NCBI RefSeq assembly: GCF_006346315.1
Contig: NZ_VDMR01000001.1
Location: forward strand, 558,001-622,000
Direction of reading: 5' to 3'
Length of the DNA: 64,000 nt
Origin: Nocardioides litoris
GTDB taxonomy: Bacteria; Actinomycetota; Actinomycetes; Propionibacteriales; Nocardioidaceae
The position numbers were made by a program, and so were the translations under genes. Shown here piece by piece: positions 9,917-18,692 of the stretch (positions within the stretch are counted from its first letter, which is position 1; every line of letters starts with the position of its first letter). Under the pieces are notes generated by a model that did not search any database, was not told the origin of the DNA, and saw only the letters and a list, made by a program, of their open reading frames with translations.

Positions 9917-9993
9917 GGCGGGGTAGCTCAGGTGGTTAGAGCACACGGCTCATAATCGTGGTGTCGCGGGTTCGAGTCCCGCCCCCGCTACCA
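9917..9993 (+). tRNA. tRNA-Met (CAT)
   Basis: Acceptor GGCGGGG pairs with CCCCGCT (one G-T pair at the end), the anticodon loop is CTCATAA, the T-arm is GCGGG-TTCGAGT-CCCGC, and CCA is encoded. The acceptor's first pair and the lack of three G-C pairs in the anticodon stem suggest an elongator rather than an initiator tRNA. It lies 11 nt after tRNA-Thr. Confidence 0.95.
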
Positions 9994-10048
9994 CGTACGA
10001 CCCCGCGCCCTGCGGGCGCTCACCCAGACCGACGACCGAGGAATCACC

Positions 10049-10219
10049 GTGGCCAGCAAGAGCTCCGACGTTCGCCCCAAGATCACGCTCGCGTGCACCG
10101 AGTGCAAGGAGCGCAACTACATCACCAAGAAGAACCGGCGCAACGACCCCGACCGGATCGAGCTCGCCAAGTTCTGCCCGCGCTGCCGCAAGCACACCGC
10201 GCACCGCGAGACGCGCTGA
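10049..10219 (+). CDS. rpmG: 50S ribosomal protein L33, zinc-binding type
   Basis: A 56-residue L33 of the large ribosomal subunit. It has two CxxC pairs (Cys 16/19 in CTEC and Cys 43/46 in CPRC), so it is the zinc-binding paralogue. Conserved features include [10 protein letters not shown] and the C-terminal HTAHRETR. The GTG start at 10049 is preceded by GAGGAA at suitable spacing. It sits directly behind tRNA-Thr and tRNA-Met, as rpmG2 does in mycobacteria, and is probably read from the same transcript. Genomes with a zinc-type L33 sometimes hold a zinc-free copy elsewhere. Confidence 0.95.
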   Translation: MASKSSDVRPKITLACTECKERNYITKKNRRNDPDRIELAKFCPRCRKHTAHRETR

Positions 10220-10242
10220 CCCTGCCGGCTCCCCGGCCCGCC

Positions 10243-10273
10243 GAGCCCGCCCCCGTCCCCGGGAGGCGGGCTC
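10243..10273 (+). terminator. Hairpin terminator after rpmG
   Basis: A perfect 9-bp stem, GAGCCCGCC (10243-10251) with GGCGGGCTC (10265-10273), has a 13-nt loop and no T-tract. It lies between rpmG and the leaderless start of the next gene. Confidence 0.6.
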
Positions 10274-10307
10274 CGCTGCGTCCGCGGCCTGCGTTAGCGT
10301 CGGAGCC

Positions 10308-10706
10308 GTGGATGACTCCATCGTCGGTCGCACCTACCCGCCCGGCCCGCCCCACGAGGTCACCGAGGCCTCGGTGCGGGCGTTCGTCGAGGCCACCGGG
10401 GCGTCGTACGCCGGCGGGCCGGCCCCCGCGACCTACCCGATCGTCCCCGCCTTCGACGCCATGATGACCTTCCTCGACGCCGAGCAGGTCGACCTCTCGC
10501 GCATCGTCCACGGCGCCCAGGAGTTCCGCCACGAGCGGCCCGTCGTGCCCGGCGACGTGCTCACCGTCGCCCTCACCGTGGCCAGCCTCCGGGTGATCGG
10601 CGGCAACGCGATCGTCGGCACCCGCAGCGAGGTCACCGACGCCGACGGCGCGCTCGTGTGCACCGGCACCGCCACCCTCGTCCACCGCGCGGGGGAGGAG
10701 GCCTGA
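10308..10706 (+). CDS. hadA: HadA-like hot-dog dehydratase subunit (FAS1-like dehydratase domain)
   Basis: A 132-residue single hot-dog protein resembling HadA of mycobacterial FAS-II and the N-terminal half of MaoC-like dehydratases. The block HGAQEFRHERPVVPGDVLT (about residues 66-84) is characteristic. HadA-type subunits lack the catalytic Asp/His pair and stabilise the acyl chain, while the partner HadB supplies catalysis. GTG at 10308 has TAGCGT (10295-10300) exactly seven bases upstream, marking a leaderless start. Its stop overlaps the start of hadB (TGATG). Gene order matches the mycobacterial rpmG2-hadA-hadB segment; hadC is missing. The substrate is inferred to be a 3-hydroxyacyl thioester. 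Confidence 0.82.
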   Translation: MDDSIVGRTYPPGPPHEVTEASVRAFVEATGASYAGGPAPATYPIVPAFDAMMTFLDAEQVDLSRIVHGAQEFRHERPVVPGDVLTVALTVASLRVIGGNAIVGTRSEVTDADGALVCTGTATLVHRAGEEA

Positions 10707-11077
10707 TGGCCGAGCAGCTCGCCCCCGCGACCTACCGCGTGACCCGCGAGGCGCTCGTGGCGTACGCCGCCGCGAGCGGCGACCACAACCCGATCCACCA
10801 GGACGAGGAGGTCGCCCGCTCGGTCGGCCTGCCCGGCGTGATCGCCCACGGCATGTACACCCTCGCCCTGGCCGCCCGCTACGTCGACGAGGTCGCCGGC
10901 GAGCCGGGCCGGATCGCCTCGATCGGGGCCAAGTTCACCAAGCCCGTGGTCGTGCCCGCCGAGGGCGTCGACGTCGAGGTGGCCGGCACCCGCAAGGACG
11001 ACGGCTCGATCGCCGTCACGGTGACCTGCGACGGCGTCGCGGTCCTCGGCCGCTGTGTGGCGGTGCTCCGTGCCTGA
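10706..11077 (+). CDS. hadB: HadB-like MaoC-family (R)-hydratase/dehydratase subunit
   Basis: A 123-residue MaoC-like hot-dog protein. The hydratase 2 motif is intact: SGDHNPIHQDEEVARSVG with the catalytic Asp and His (about residues 28 and 33), then GVIAHGMYT. It is the probable catalytic partner of the preceding HadA-like subunit, forming a (3R)-hydroxyacyl dehydratase. ATG at 10706 overlaps the upstream stop by one base (TGATG), so synthesis of the pair is coupled. Downstream it overlaps the SUKH-like gene by 8 nt. Mycobacterial HadB needs HadA or HadC; only HadA is present here. Confidence 0.85.
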   Translation: MAEQLAPATYRVTREALVAYAAASGDHNPIHQDEEVARSVGLPGVIAHGMYTLALAARYVDEVAGEPGRIASIGAKFTKPVVVPAEGVDVEVAGTRKDDGSIAVTVTCDGVAVLGRCVAVLRA

Positions 11078-11411
11078 GACGGTGCGCTGGCTGCGCTCCC
11101 ACGGCGACCTCGTCCTGCTCGGCACACCCTCTGGGGTCGCCGAGGCCGAGGTCCGCGCCCTCGAGGACCACCTCGGCACCCGTCTGCCCGCCGACCACCG
11201 CGCCTTCCTGGTGGCGGCCGACGGCTGCCGGCTGTCCTACGCCGTCCGCCTGCCGCCCGACGACCCCGCCGGCGAGCTGGTGTCCTTCGACGACCTCGTC
11301 GAGGTGCGCGGGCCCCACGGGCTGGCTGCCCAGTGGGACGCCTACCCGTCGTCCGCCTGGCTCGACCCCGGCCTGCCCGGCTGGCGCGACGAGCCGTGGG
11401 CTGCGGTCTGA
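11070..11411 (+). CDS. SMI1/KNR4 (SUKH)-like small protein
   Basis: A 113-residue protein resembling the SUKH superfamily, with the N-terminal pattern VAEAEVRALEDHLGTRLP followed by ADHRAFLVAADG. SUKH proteins are often immunity proteins or protein-binding modules, but single copies also occur outside toxin loci. No toxin gene is adjacent. The GTG start lies inside the end of hadB, with an 8-nt overlap, and the stop is one base before murB, so it is placed tightly in an operon with hadAB and murB. The role is unknown. Confidence 0.7.
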   Translation: MPETVRWLRSHGDLVLLGTPSGVAEAEVRALEDHLGTRLPADHRAFLVAADGCRLSYAVRLPPDDPAGELVSFDDLVEVRGPHGLAAQWDAYPSSAWLDPGLPGWRDEPWAAV

Positions 11412-11412
11412 G

Positions 11413-12480
11413 GTGCGCGCCGTGCCCGACCTCCGCGACCGGACGACCCTGCGCCTCGGCGGCCCCGCCGTCGGCTGGGTGACCGCGACGACCGAGACCG
11501 AGCTCGTCGAGGCCGTCTCCGCCGCCGACGCCGCCGGTGAGCCCGTGCTCGTGCTCGGCGGCGGCAGCAACCTCGTCGTGGCCGACGACGGCTTCGCCGG
11601 CACCGTCGTCGAGGTCGCCACCCGCGGGATCGTGGCCGACCACGACGGCGACGACCCCACCTGTGGCGGCGTCCTCGTCACCGTGGCCGCCGGCGAGTCC
11701 TGGGACGCCTTCGTCGCCCACGCCGTCGAGCGGGGCTGGACCGGCGTCGAGGCGCTCTCGGGCATCCCCGGCTCGGTCGGGGCCACCCCGGTGCAGAACG
11801 TCGGCGCCTACGGCCAGGAGGTCGCCCAGACGGTGGCCCGGGTCCGCGTCTGGGACCGGCGGCTGCGCGGCGTGCGCACCTTCACCGGCGCCGACTGCGG
11901 GTTCGGCTACCGCACCTCGCGCTTCAAGGCCGACCGGTACGACGACGCCGGCGGCCGCCACGTCGTCCTCGACGTGACCTTCCAGCTGGCCGTGGGCGGC
12001 CCCGACGCCCTCGGCGCACCGGTCGCCTACGCCGAGCTGGCCCGCACCCTCGGCGTCGAGCCGGGCCAGCGCGCCCCGCTGCGGGCCGTCCGCGAGGCCG
12101 TGCTCGGCCTGCGCCGCGGCAAGGGCATGGTGCTCGACGACGCCGACCCCGACACCTGGAGCGCCGGGTCGTTCTTCACCAACCCGGTCGTGCCGGCCGA
12201 CCAGGTGCCCGACGGCGCCCCCGCCTGGCCCGCGGGCGACGGCCTGGTCAAGACCAGCGCGGCCTGGCTCATCGAGCACGCGGGCTTCGGCCGCGGCTGG
12301 GCCGTCGAGCCCGCCGCACCGGCCTCGCTGTCGACCAAGCACACCCTGGCCGTCACCAACCGGGGCGCGGCCCGCACCGAGGACCTGCTCGCCCTGGCCC
12401 GCGCCGTGCGCGACGGCGTCGAGTCGGCGTACGGCATCCGGCTGGTCAACGAGCCCGTGCTGGTGGGCTGCGAGCTCTAG
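11413..12480 (+). CDS. murB: UDP-N-acetylmuramate dehydrogenase
   Basis: A 355-residue MurB, the FAD enzyme that reduces UDP-GlcNAc-enolpyruvate to UDP-MurNAc in peptidoglycan synthesis. Family features are TTLRLGGPAVGW, the FAD-binding VLGGGSNLVVADDGF (about residues 47-61), GIPGSVGATPVQNVGAYGQE, and the catalytic serine block AGSFFTNPVV. The GTG at 11413 follows the previous stop by one base; GTG at 11422 is a possible alternative. Mycobacterial murB lies elsewhere, so its position behind hadAB is a lineage feature. It is convergent with the DUF4190 gene. Confidence 0.95.
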   Translation: MRAVPDLRDRTTLRLGGPAVGWVTATTETELVEAVSAADAAGEPVLVLGGGSNLVVADDGFAGTVVEVATRGIVADHDGDDPTCGGVLVTVAAGESWDAFVAHAVERGWTGVEALSGIPGSVGATPVQNVGAYGQEVAQTVARVRVWDRRLRGVRTFTGADCGFGYRTSRFKADRYDDAGGRHVVLDVTFQLAVGGPDALGAPVAYAELARTLGVEPGQRAPLRAVREAVLGLRRGKGMVLDDADPDTWSAGSFFTNPVVPADQVPDGAPAWPAGDGLVKTSAAWLIEHAGFGRGWAVEPAAPASLSTKHTLAVTNRGAARTEDLLALARAVRDGVESAYGIRLVNEPVLVGCEL

Positions 12481-12481
12481 C

Positions 12482-13075
12482 TCAGGGGCTGGTGGAGCCG
12501 GCGATCCAGAACGCGCCGATGAAGAACACCGCCACGGCCACGCCGGCCAGGCCGAGCACGGTGCCGATGATGCCGGTCACCAGGCCGGTCGTCGCGGCAC
12601 CCTCGTTGCTGAACGTCCCGGGGCTGGCGGCCATCTCCTTGCGGGCCCGCAGCGCGAGCACGATCGCGAACGGCCCTGCGGCCACCCCGACCACGGCCAC
12701 GCAGCACAGGAAGGTCGCGAACGCGCAGACCAGGCTGGTGATGCCGAGGCCCATCGCGGTGTTGGCGCCACCGTGCGGCCGCGCGAACGGGTAGCCGGCG
12801 TACCCCGGCACCCCGCCGTACGGCGTCGGCCCGGACGCCGCGGACCCGTAGGGCCCGGGCGGCGGCGACCCGTACGGCGCCCAGCCGACCTGCGGGGGTG
12901 GTGGGGGACCGGGCTGGCCCTGCTGGCCCCACCCCGGGGCGGGCGGCGCCTGGTCGCCGGACGGCGAGGCGGGCTTGGACAGGTCGGGCCTCCACCGGTC
13001 GCTGCTGCCGGGGGCCACCGTCGGGTCGTCGTGGCGGCCGGAGCCGTCGGGGCGGTCCTCGGGGGGCTGGGTCAT
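12482..13075 (-). CDS. DUF4190-type membrane protein with Pro/Gly-rich N-terminus
   Basis: A 197-residue protein. Residues 1-100 are a disordered, Pro/Gly/Ser/Tyr-rich tail with repeated PPPG and PYG patterns. Two hydrophobic segments follow: one from GITSLVCAFATFLCCVAVVG to FAIVLALRA, and one GLVTGIIGTVLGLAGVAVAVFFIGA. Between them sits RARKEMAASPGTFSNEGAA, typical of DUF4190 proteins. Such proteins are common in actinobacteria and have no known function. A CATGAT box six bases before the ATG suggests leaderless transcription. It ends one base from the end of convergent murB. Confidence 0.78.
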   Translation of the reverse strand: MTQPPEDRPDGSGRHDDPTVAPGSSDRWRPDLSKPASPSGDQAPPAPGWGQQGQPGPPPPPQVGWAPYGSPPPGPYGSAASGPTPYGGVPGYAGYPFARPHGGANTAMGLGITSLVCAFATFLCCVAVVGVAAGPFAIVLALRARKEMAASPGTFSNEGAATTGLVTGIIGTVLGLAGVAVAVFFIGAFWIAGSTSP

Positions 13076-13087
13076 GCGCGGATCATG

Positions 13088-14143
13088 TCACCGGGCCCGA
13101 CCGCTGGACGCGGCGGCGTCGGCGGCCAGCCACGCGTCGACGTCGGCCAGGGCCGCGGTCCGCAGGTCCTCGGGGGCGCGGCTGGCGCGCAGCGACATCC
13201 GGGCCAGCTCGGCCAGGGTCGCGTCGTCGAGGTCGTGGGCCGCGCGCATCGTGGCGTACTGCCCGGCGAGCCGGGAGCCGAACAGCAGCGGGTCGTCGGC
13301 CCCGAGGGCGACCGTCGCGCCGGCGGCGAGCAGCGTCGGCAGGGGCACCGAGGTCAGGTCGGAGTAGACCCCGAGCGCGACGTTGGAGACCGGGCACACC
13401 TCGAGCGCGACGCCCGCGTCGACGACCCGGGCCAGGAGGTCGGGGTCCTCGGCGGTGCGGACGCCGTGGCCGAGGCGGTCGGCGTGCAGGGCGTCGAGGC
13501 AGGTGCGCACGTGGTCGGGTCCGCGCAGCTCGCCGCCGTGGGGCACCAGGGCCAGGCCCGCCCGCTCGGCGATGGCGAAGGCGCCGGCGAAGTCGGTGGT
13601 GCTGCCCCGGCGCTCGTCGTTGGACAGCCCGAACCCGACCACCCCGCGGCCGACGTACTGCGCGGCCAGGCGGGCCAGCGTGCGGGCGTCGAGCGGGTGC
13701 CGGGTGCGGTTGGCGGCCACGACGACGGCGATGCCGAGGCCGGTGCGCTCCGCGGCGTCGCGGACCGCGTCGAGCACCAGGTCGGTGAACGCGGTGATAC
13801 CGCCGAACCGCGCGGCGTACCCGCTGGGGTCGACCTGGATCTCCAGCCACCGGCCGCCGTCACGCACGTCGTCCTCGGCCGCCTCCCGCACCAGGCGCCG
13901 CACGTCGTCCTCGGTGCGCAGCACCGAGCGGGCGACGTCGTAGAGCCGCTGGAAGCGGAACCAGCCCTTCTCGTCGGCCGCGCTCAGCTGCGGTGGCCAC
14001 TCCGAGACCAGCTGGTCGGGCAGACGGATGCCGTCGCGCTCGGCCAGCTCGAGCAGCGTGGCGTGCCGCATCGAGCCGGTGAAGTGCAGGTGCAGGTGGG
14101 CCTTGGGCAGCGCGCGCAGGTCGCGCCCGCCGCCGCCCCCCAC
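13088..14143 (-). CDS. add: Adenosine deaminase family protein
   Basis: A 351-residue metal-dependent purine deaminase. The family features appear in order: KAHLHLHFTGSM with the HxH zinc ligands, GFGLSNDE, PHGGEL, DRLGHGVR with a zinc-ligand region, EVCPVSNVALG, and the distal aspartates in LGADDPLLFGS. Adenosine or adenine may be the substrate; the sequence alone does not decide. The frame extends upstream into aspC, but GTG at 14143, starting one base after the aspC stop, gives a normal N-terminus. It is therefore downstream in an operon with the aminotransferase. Confidence 0.9.
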   Translation of the reverse strand: MGGGGGRDLRALPKAHLHLHFTGSMRHATLLELAERDGIRLPDQLVSEWPPQLSAADEKGWFRFQRLYDVARSVLRTEDDVRRLVREAAEDDVRDGGRWLEIQVDPSGYAARFGGITAFTDLVLDAVRDAAERTGLGIAVVVAANRTRHPLDARTLARLAAQYVGRGVVGFGLSNDERRGSTTDFAGAFAIAERAGLALVPHGGELRGPDHVRTCLDALHADRLGHGVRTAEDPDLLARVVDAGVALEVCPVSNVALGVYSDLTSVPLPTLLAAGATVALGADDPLLFGSRLAGQYATMRAAHDLDDATLAELARMSLRASRAPEDLRTAALADVDAWLAADAAASSGRAR

Positions 14144-14144
14144 C

Positions 14145-15353
14145 TCAGGCAAAGAGCTTCTGCAGGCGCGTGATGCCCTCGACGATGTCGTCGTCACCCA
14201 GCGCGTAGGACAGCCGCAGGTAGCCCGGCGAGCCGAACGCCTCGCCCGGCACCACCGCCACCTCGGCCTTCTCCAGGATGTACTCGGCCAGCTCGGCCGA
14301 GGTCTCCACGCGGCGGCCGTCGTGCTCGCGGCCGAGCAGGCCCTTGACCGAGGGGTAGGCGTAGAACGCACCGCCCGGCATCGGGCACACGACGCCGTCG
14401 ATCTCGTTGAGCATCGACACGATCGTCTGTCGGCGCCGGTCGAAGGAGGTCTTCATCTCGGCCACGGCGGTCAGGTCGCCCTCGAGCGCCGCGATGGCCG
14501 CCCGCTGGGCGACGTTGGCGACGTTGGAGGTGGCGTGGCTCTGCAGGTTGGTCGCCGCCTTGACCAGGTCCTTCGGGCCGATCATCCAGCCGACCCGCCA
14601 GCCGGTCATCGCATAGGTCTTGGCCACGCCGTTGACGACGACGCAGTTGTCGACGAGGAACGGGCACAGCACCGGCATCGAGCCGGTGTCGGCGCCGTCG
14701 TAGACGAGGTGCTCGTAGATCTCGTCGGTGAGCACCCACAGGTCGTGGTCCTCGACCCACTGGCCGATCTCGCGGATCTCCTCGGCGGTGTAGACGGCGC
14801 CGGTGGGGTTGGACGGCGAGACGAACAGCAGCACCTTGGTCTTCTCGGTGCGCGCGGCCTCGAGCTGCGCGACGGTGACCTTGTAGTCCTGGGTCTCGTC
14901 GGCCAGCACCTCGACCGGCACGCCGCCGGCGAGCTGGATCGCCTCGGGGTACGTCGTCCAGTACGGCGCGGGCACGATGACCTCGTCACCCGGGTCGAGC
15001 ATCGCAGCGAACGCGGCGTAGATGGCCTGCTTGCCGCCGTTGGTCACCAGCACCTGGGCCGGCTCGACCTCCAGGCCGCTGTCGCGGCGGGTCTTCTCGA
15101 CGATGGCCTGCTTCAGCTCGGGCAGGCCGCCGGCCGGCGTGTAGCGGTGGTTGCGCGGCTCGCGGCAGGCCTCGACCGCCGCCTCGACGATGTAGTCGGG
15201 GGTGGGGAAGTCGGGCTCGCCGGCCCCGAACCCGATGACCGGGCGGCCATCGGCCTTGAGGGCCTTGGCCTTCGCGTCGACCTTCAGCGTGGCCGACTCG
15301 GCGATGGCGCCGATGCGCTGGGAGACTCGTCTGTCGCGGGGGCTCGAGGTCAT
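14145..15353 (-). CDS. aspC: Aspartate/aromatic aminotransferase, class I (PLP)
   Basis: A 402-residue fold-type I aminotransferase. The PLP lysine is in [16 protein letters not shown] (about residue 237). Other features are [41 protein letters not shown] and [13 protein letters not shown]. These match subgroup I-gamma aspartate aminotransferases near the secE-nusG region of many actinobacteria. ATG at 15353 is preferred over ATG at 15362 because TACGAT lies exactly seven bases upstream (15361-15366, minus strand). It makes oxaloacetate and glutamate from aspartate and 2-oxoglutarate, or uses related amino acids. Confidence 0.93.
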   Translation of the reverse strand: MTSSPRDRRVSQRIGAIAESATLKVDAKAKALKADGRPVIGFGAGEPDFPTPDYIVEAAVEACREPRNHRYTPAGGLPELKQAIVEKTRRDSGLEVEPAQVLVTNGGKQAIYAAFAAMLDPGDEVIVPAPYWTTYPEAIQLAGGVPVEVLADETQDYKVTVAQLEAARTEKTKVLLFVSPSNPTGAVYTAEEIREIGQWVEDHDLWVLTDEIYEHLVYDGADTGSMPVLCPFLVDNCVVVNGVAKTYAMTGWRVGWMIGPKDLVKAATNLQSHATSNVANVAQRAAIAALEGDLTAVAEMKTSFDRRRQTIVSMLNEIDGVVCPMPGGAFYAYPSVKGLLGREHDGRRVETSAELAEYILEKAEVAVVPGEAFGSPGYLRLSYALGDDDIVEGITRLQKLFA

Positions 15354-15475
15354 GCCCGACATCGTAGGGGCGCCGCCCGCGCCACCCCCAGGGCGCTTGC
15401 CGCGGTGGTCGGTCGCTCGGTCCGATGGGGCACCCGGTCGCGCCGCGCGGCCGGGTCCGACGGAGGGGGCACCCC

Positions 15476-16906
15476 ATGACCGACCTCACCCGGGCCCCGG
15501 ACGGCGTCGACGACGAGCCCGGCCTCAAGCGCACTATCAGCGGGCGCCTGCTGTTCTTCTACGTCCTGGGCGACGTGCTCGGCTCGGGCATCTACGTGCT
15601 CATCGGGGCGGTCGCCGGCGAGGTCGGTGGCGCCTTCTGGCTGGCCTTCGCCATCGGCGTCTCGATCGCCGTGGTCACCGGGGCGGCGTACGCCGAGCTG
15701 GTGACGAAGTACCCGCGCGCGGCCGGGGCCGCCCTGTTCGTCGACCGGGCGTTCGGCAACCGCGTGGTCACCTTCGTGGTCACCGTCAGCATGCTGGCCG
15801 CCTCGTTCGCCGCCACCGGGTCGCTGGCGACGGGCTTCGCGGGCTACTTCGCCGAGGTGTGGGCGCTCCCGCCGGCCCTGCTCGTCTCCCTCGCCCTGCT
15901 CGCCGTGCTGGCCGTCGTGCACCACCTCGGCATCACCGAGTCCGTCGTGGCCAACGCGGTGATGACCGTGGTCGAGGTCGCGGGCCTCCTCGTCATCACC
16001 CTGGTCGCCCTCGCGCTGCTCGCGAGCGGCGACGGGTCGCCGGGCCGGCTCACCGACTTCTCCACCTCGGGCAACGAGGCGTTCGCGGTGCTCGCGGGCG
16101 TCGCCCTGGCCTTCTTCGCCATGACCGGGTTCGAGAACGCCGCCAACGTCGCCGAGGAGACCGTGGACCCGCAGCGCTGCTTCCCCCGGGCGCTCATCGG
16201 GGGCATGGTCGTCGCCGGGATCATCTACGTCGTCGTGGCGGCCGGCACCTCGATGGTCGTCGACACCGCGACGCTCGCCGACTCCGAGGTGCCGCTGACC
16301 GAGGTGGTGGTCGCGGGCTCGGAGTCCGGCCTGCTGCCCCTCGGGGTCGGGGTGGTCACCGTGGTCTTCGCGCTCATCGCGATGACCGCCATCACCAACA
16401 CCACGCTGGTCACCTTCGTGACCCAGCCGCGGATCCTCTACGGCATGGCCCGCGAGGACGTCGTCCCCGGCGCCTTCGCCCGCCTGCACGCCCGCCGTCG
16501 TACGCCGTGGGTCGGGTCGCTGTTCTCCGTCGCCGTCGTGGGCGCGCTCCTGCTGGTGGGCTCGGCCGTCTCGAGCTCCGGCTCCGACCTCGACCTGGTC
16601 ACCACGCTGGCCGACGTGACCGTGCTGCTCCTGCTCGCGGTCTACTCCATGGTCATCGCCGCGACCTTCGCCCTGCGGGGCCGCGACGAGGGCCCGGAGG
16701 TCTACCACGCACCGCGTCCGGTCCTCGTGCTCGGCCTCGTCGGCAACCTGGCCGTCGCCGTCTACATGGTGGTCGCCGACTGGACCTCGTTGCTGTGGGT
16801 CGGGGGCCTGCTCGCGGTGGGGTTCGTGCTGTTCGCGGCCGAGTGGTTCCTCGGTGGTCGCACGCGCCCCGCCGGCGCCGGACGGGGCGACCCGTCGGCG
16901 CGCTGA
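15476..16906 (+). CDS. APC superfamily amino acid permease
   Basis: A 476-residue integral membrane transporter with about twelve hydrophobic segments. The first helix carries the APC signature [21 protein letters not shown] (positions 15570-15632 approximately), and helix 6 shows [18 protein letters not shown]-terminal helices end with [12 protein letters not shown] and a short basic tail. It most likely imports amino acids with a proton; the substrate is not predictable. ATG at 15476 has a strong Shine-Dalgarno stretch (GGAGGGGG) upstream; in-frame codons before it are not coding-like. It is divergent from aspC. Confidence 0.9.
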   Translation: MTDLTRAPDGVDDEPGLKRTISGRLLFFYVLGDVLGSGIYVLIGAVAGEVGGAFWLAFAIGVSIAVVTGAAYAELVTKYPRAAGAALFVDRAFGNRVVTFVVTVSMLAASFAATGSLATGFAGYFAEVWALPPALLVSLALLAVLAVVHHLGITESVVANAVMTVVEVAGLLVITLVALALLASGDGSPGRLTDFSTSGNEAFAVLAGVALAFFAMTGFENAANVAEETVDPQRCFPRALIGGMVVAGIIYVVVAAGTSMVVDTATLADSEVPLTEVVVAGSESGLLPLGVGVVTVVFALIAMTAITNTTLVTFVTQPRILYGMAREDVVPGAFARLHARRRTPWVGSLFSVAVVGALLLVGSAVSSSGSDLDLVTTLADVTVLLLLAVYSMVIAATFALRGRDEGPEVYHAPRPVLVLGLVGNLAVAVYMVVADWTSLLWVGGLLAVGFVLFAAEWFLGGRTRPAGAGRGDPSAR

Positions 16907-16926
16907 CCGCGCCTGCCGCGCGGGTC
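16905..16926 (+). terminator. Possible hairpin at end of permease gene
   Basis: GACCGCGC (16905-16912) pairs with GCGCGGGTC (16918-16926) around a 5-nt loop with one bulged G. It begins within the permease stop codon and has no T-tract. The assignment is tentative. Confidence 0.35.
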
Positions 16927-16937
16927 GGGGCATCCGT

Positions 16938-16968
16938 TTGGACGCGCCTCACCCTCGACCCGTAGACT
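16938..16968 (+). promoter_or_regulatory. Possible promoter of tRNA-Trp/secE/nusG
   Basis: TTGGAC (16938-16943) and TAGACT (16963-16968) are 19 nt apart. Transcription would begin near 16975, about 80 nt before tRNA-Trp. The spacing is a little long for a primary-sigma promoter, so confidence is moderate. Confidence 0.5.
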
Positions 16969-17053
16969 CCACCAGCGGTGGACCTCCCCGATGGTCCGGC
17001 CTGCCCACGAAGCCCCGGCGTCGTGGTCGTGCGGACGGCGGGGGAGTCATCGG

Positions 17054-17126
17054 AGGGCACTAGCTCAACTGGCAGAGCATCGGTCTCCAAAACCGAAGGT
17101 TGGGGGTTCAAGTCCCTCGTGCCCTG
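17054..17126 (+). tRNA. tRNA-Trp (CCA)
   Basis: Acceptor AGGGCAC pairs with GTGCCCT, the anticodon loop CTCCAAA gives anticodon CCA, and the T-loop is TTCAAGT. The 3' CCA is not encoded, unlike the two tRNAs near 9.9 kb. It precedes secE as in other actinobacteria. Confidence 0.96.
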
Positions 17127-17195
17127 CACGACAGGTTCCGCACGACAAGTGACGACAGCAAGGCGCCGCCCGGCGCCCAGTGAGAGGTGAGTGGC

Positions 17196-17453
17196 GTGGC
17201 GGACAGCAGCGCGGTGCGCGGGTCCAAGGACGACAAGGCCCGTGAGCCCCGCCGCCGCACCAGCATCCCGACGTTCTACCGCCAGGTCGTCGCCGAGCTC
17301 CGCAAGGTGGTCTACCCGACCCAGGAGCAGCTGGTCACCTACTTCTTCGTGGTCATGGTCTTCGTCCTCGTGATGATCGCCCTCGTGACCGCGCTCGACC
17401 TCGGCTTCGGCAAGCTGGCGTTCGAGATCTTCACCGGCGGCGACGACCTCTGA
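17196..17453 (+). CDS. secE: Preprotein translocase subunit SecE
   Basis: An 85-residue SecE, the small essential subunit of the SecYEG channel. A basic, charged N-terminus with [19 protein letters not shown] leads into the amphipathic block [20 protein letters not shown] and one transmembrane helix [21 protein letters not shown] at 17196 is chosen over the in-frame GTG at 17187 because AGAGG lies at proper spacing before it. The gene lies between tRNA-Trp and nusG, the standard actinobacterial position. Confidence 0.95.
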   Translation: MADSSAVRGSKDDKAREPRRRTSIPTFYRQVVAELRKVVYPTQEQLVTYFFVVMVFVLVMIALVTALDLGFGKLAFEIFTGGDDL

Positions 17454-17512
17454 GTCGCGCGGGCACGCCGCTGCCCGTCCCGCCGCCCCCGACAGCAACG
17501 ATGGAGCAGCAC

Positions 17513-18571
17513 GTGTCTGAGCACCCCGACGAGCCCACCGCCGACGAGCTGGAGGCCCTCGAGGCCGACCTCGACCTCGACGGGGACCTCGACGGCGAGA
17601 CCACGCCCGAGACCGTCGAGCCGGGCGACCAGGTCGACCCGCCCGTCGACACCGACGAGACCGACGAGTCCGAGGCCGTCCAGGCGGCGTCGTTCGACGA
17701 CGACGTGGCCGAGGCCGCCGAGGGGGCCAGCGAGGGCACCGCGCCCCTCGACATGGACACCGACGACGACGTGGTCGACGACGTCGAGGACCTCCCGGTC
17801 GACGGCGCCGCGCCCGTCGAGGAGGTCGTGGCCGCCGAGGAGGAGGTCGTCGACGACGCCGTCGCCGAGTCGGTCGACGAGGCCGTCGACGCCGCCGAGG
17901 CCGCCGAGCTCGACGACGCCGAGTCGGCCGAGGTCGTCGACGAGGACCCGCTGGAGGCGTTCCGCCGCGAGCTGTGGGCCAAGCCGGGCGACTGGTTCGT
18001 GGTCCACACCTACTCCGGCATGGAGAACCGGGTGAAGTCCAACCTGGAGAACCGCATCGTCTCGCTCAACATGGAGGACTACATCCACGAGATCGTGGTC
18101 CCCATGGCCGACATCGTCGAGATCAAGAACGGCCAGCGCCGCACCCGCAAGCGCCCCTCCCACCCCGGTTACGTGCTGGTCCGCATGGACCTCACCGACG
18201 AGTCCTGGTCGGCCGTGCGCCACACGCCGTCGGTCACCGGCTTCGTCGGCAACAGCCACCAGCCCGTCCCGCTGCTGATGGACGAGGTCGAGAACATGCT
18301 CGCCCCGGCCATCCAGGCCGCGGCCGAGGTCGCCGCCGCGCAGACGAGCGCCGCGGGCGGCGGCAGCGCCACCACGCCGGCCAAGAAGACCATCGAGGTC
18401 GCCGACTTCTCCGAGGGCGATTCGGTCATGGTCGTCGACGGCCCGTTCGCCACGCTGCACGCGACGATCACCGAGATCAACGCCGAGGCCCAGCGCGTCA
18501 AGGCCCTCGTCGAGATCTTCGGCCGCGAGACCCCGGTGGAGCTGTCCTTCCAGCAGGTCCAGCGCGTCTGA
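17513..18571 (+). CDS. nusG: Transcription termination/antitermination factor NusG with long acidic extension
   Basis: A 352-residue NusG. Residues 1-150 are a low-complexity Asp/Glu/Ala/Val-rich extension. The NGN domain begins at [18 protein letters not shown] (about 153) and includes [18 protein letters not shown]. An Ala/Gly/Ser-rich insertion ([16 protein letters not shown]) precedes the KOW domain, which has [15 protein letters not shown] and ends FQQVQRV. It binds RNA polymerase and couples it to Rho or ribosomes. GTG at 17513 is preferred over ATG at 17501 because GGAG lies 6-7 nt before it. E. coli NusG has about 180 residues, so the extension nearly doubles the protein. Confidence 0.95.
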   Translation: MSEHPDEPTADELEALEADLDLDGDLDGETTPETVEPGDQVDPPVDTDETDESEAVQAASFDDDVAEAAEGASEGTAPLDMDTDDDVVDDVEDLPVDGAAPVEEVVAAEEEVVDDAVAESVDEAVDAAEAAELDDAESAEVVDEDPLEAFRRELWAKPGDWFVVHTYSGMENRVKSNLENRIVSLNMEDYIHEIVVPMADIVEIKNGQRRTRKRPSHPGYVLVRMDLTDESWSAVRHTPSVTGFVGNSHQPVPLLMDEVENMLAPAIQAAAEVAAAQTSAAGGGSATTPAKKTIEVADFSEGDSVMVVDGPFATLHATITEINAEAQRVKALVEIFGRETPVELSFQQVQRV

Positions 18572-18692
18572 TCCTCGCGAGCCCGCGAGCGATTTCGCGC
18601 CGGGCGCCGGCGTGACCCACACTTGTCAGTCGCAACACCCGTGGCAGGGGACGACCGCGTCCTCGTCGTGACCACAGAACAGGAAGAGAAGC

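Noticed and set aside
10308..11077. Assignment of hadAB to mycolic acid synthesis
   Set aside because: hadC is absent and gene context suggests a lineage without mycolates, so only a general dehydratase role is proposed.
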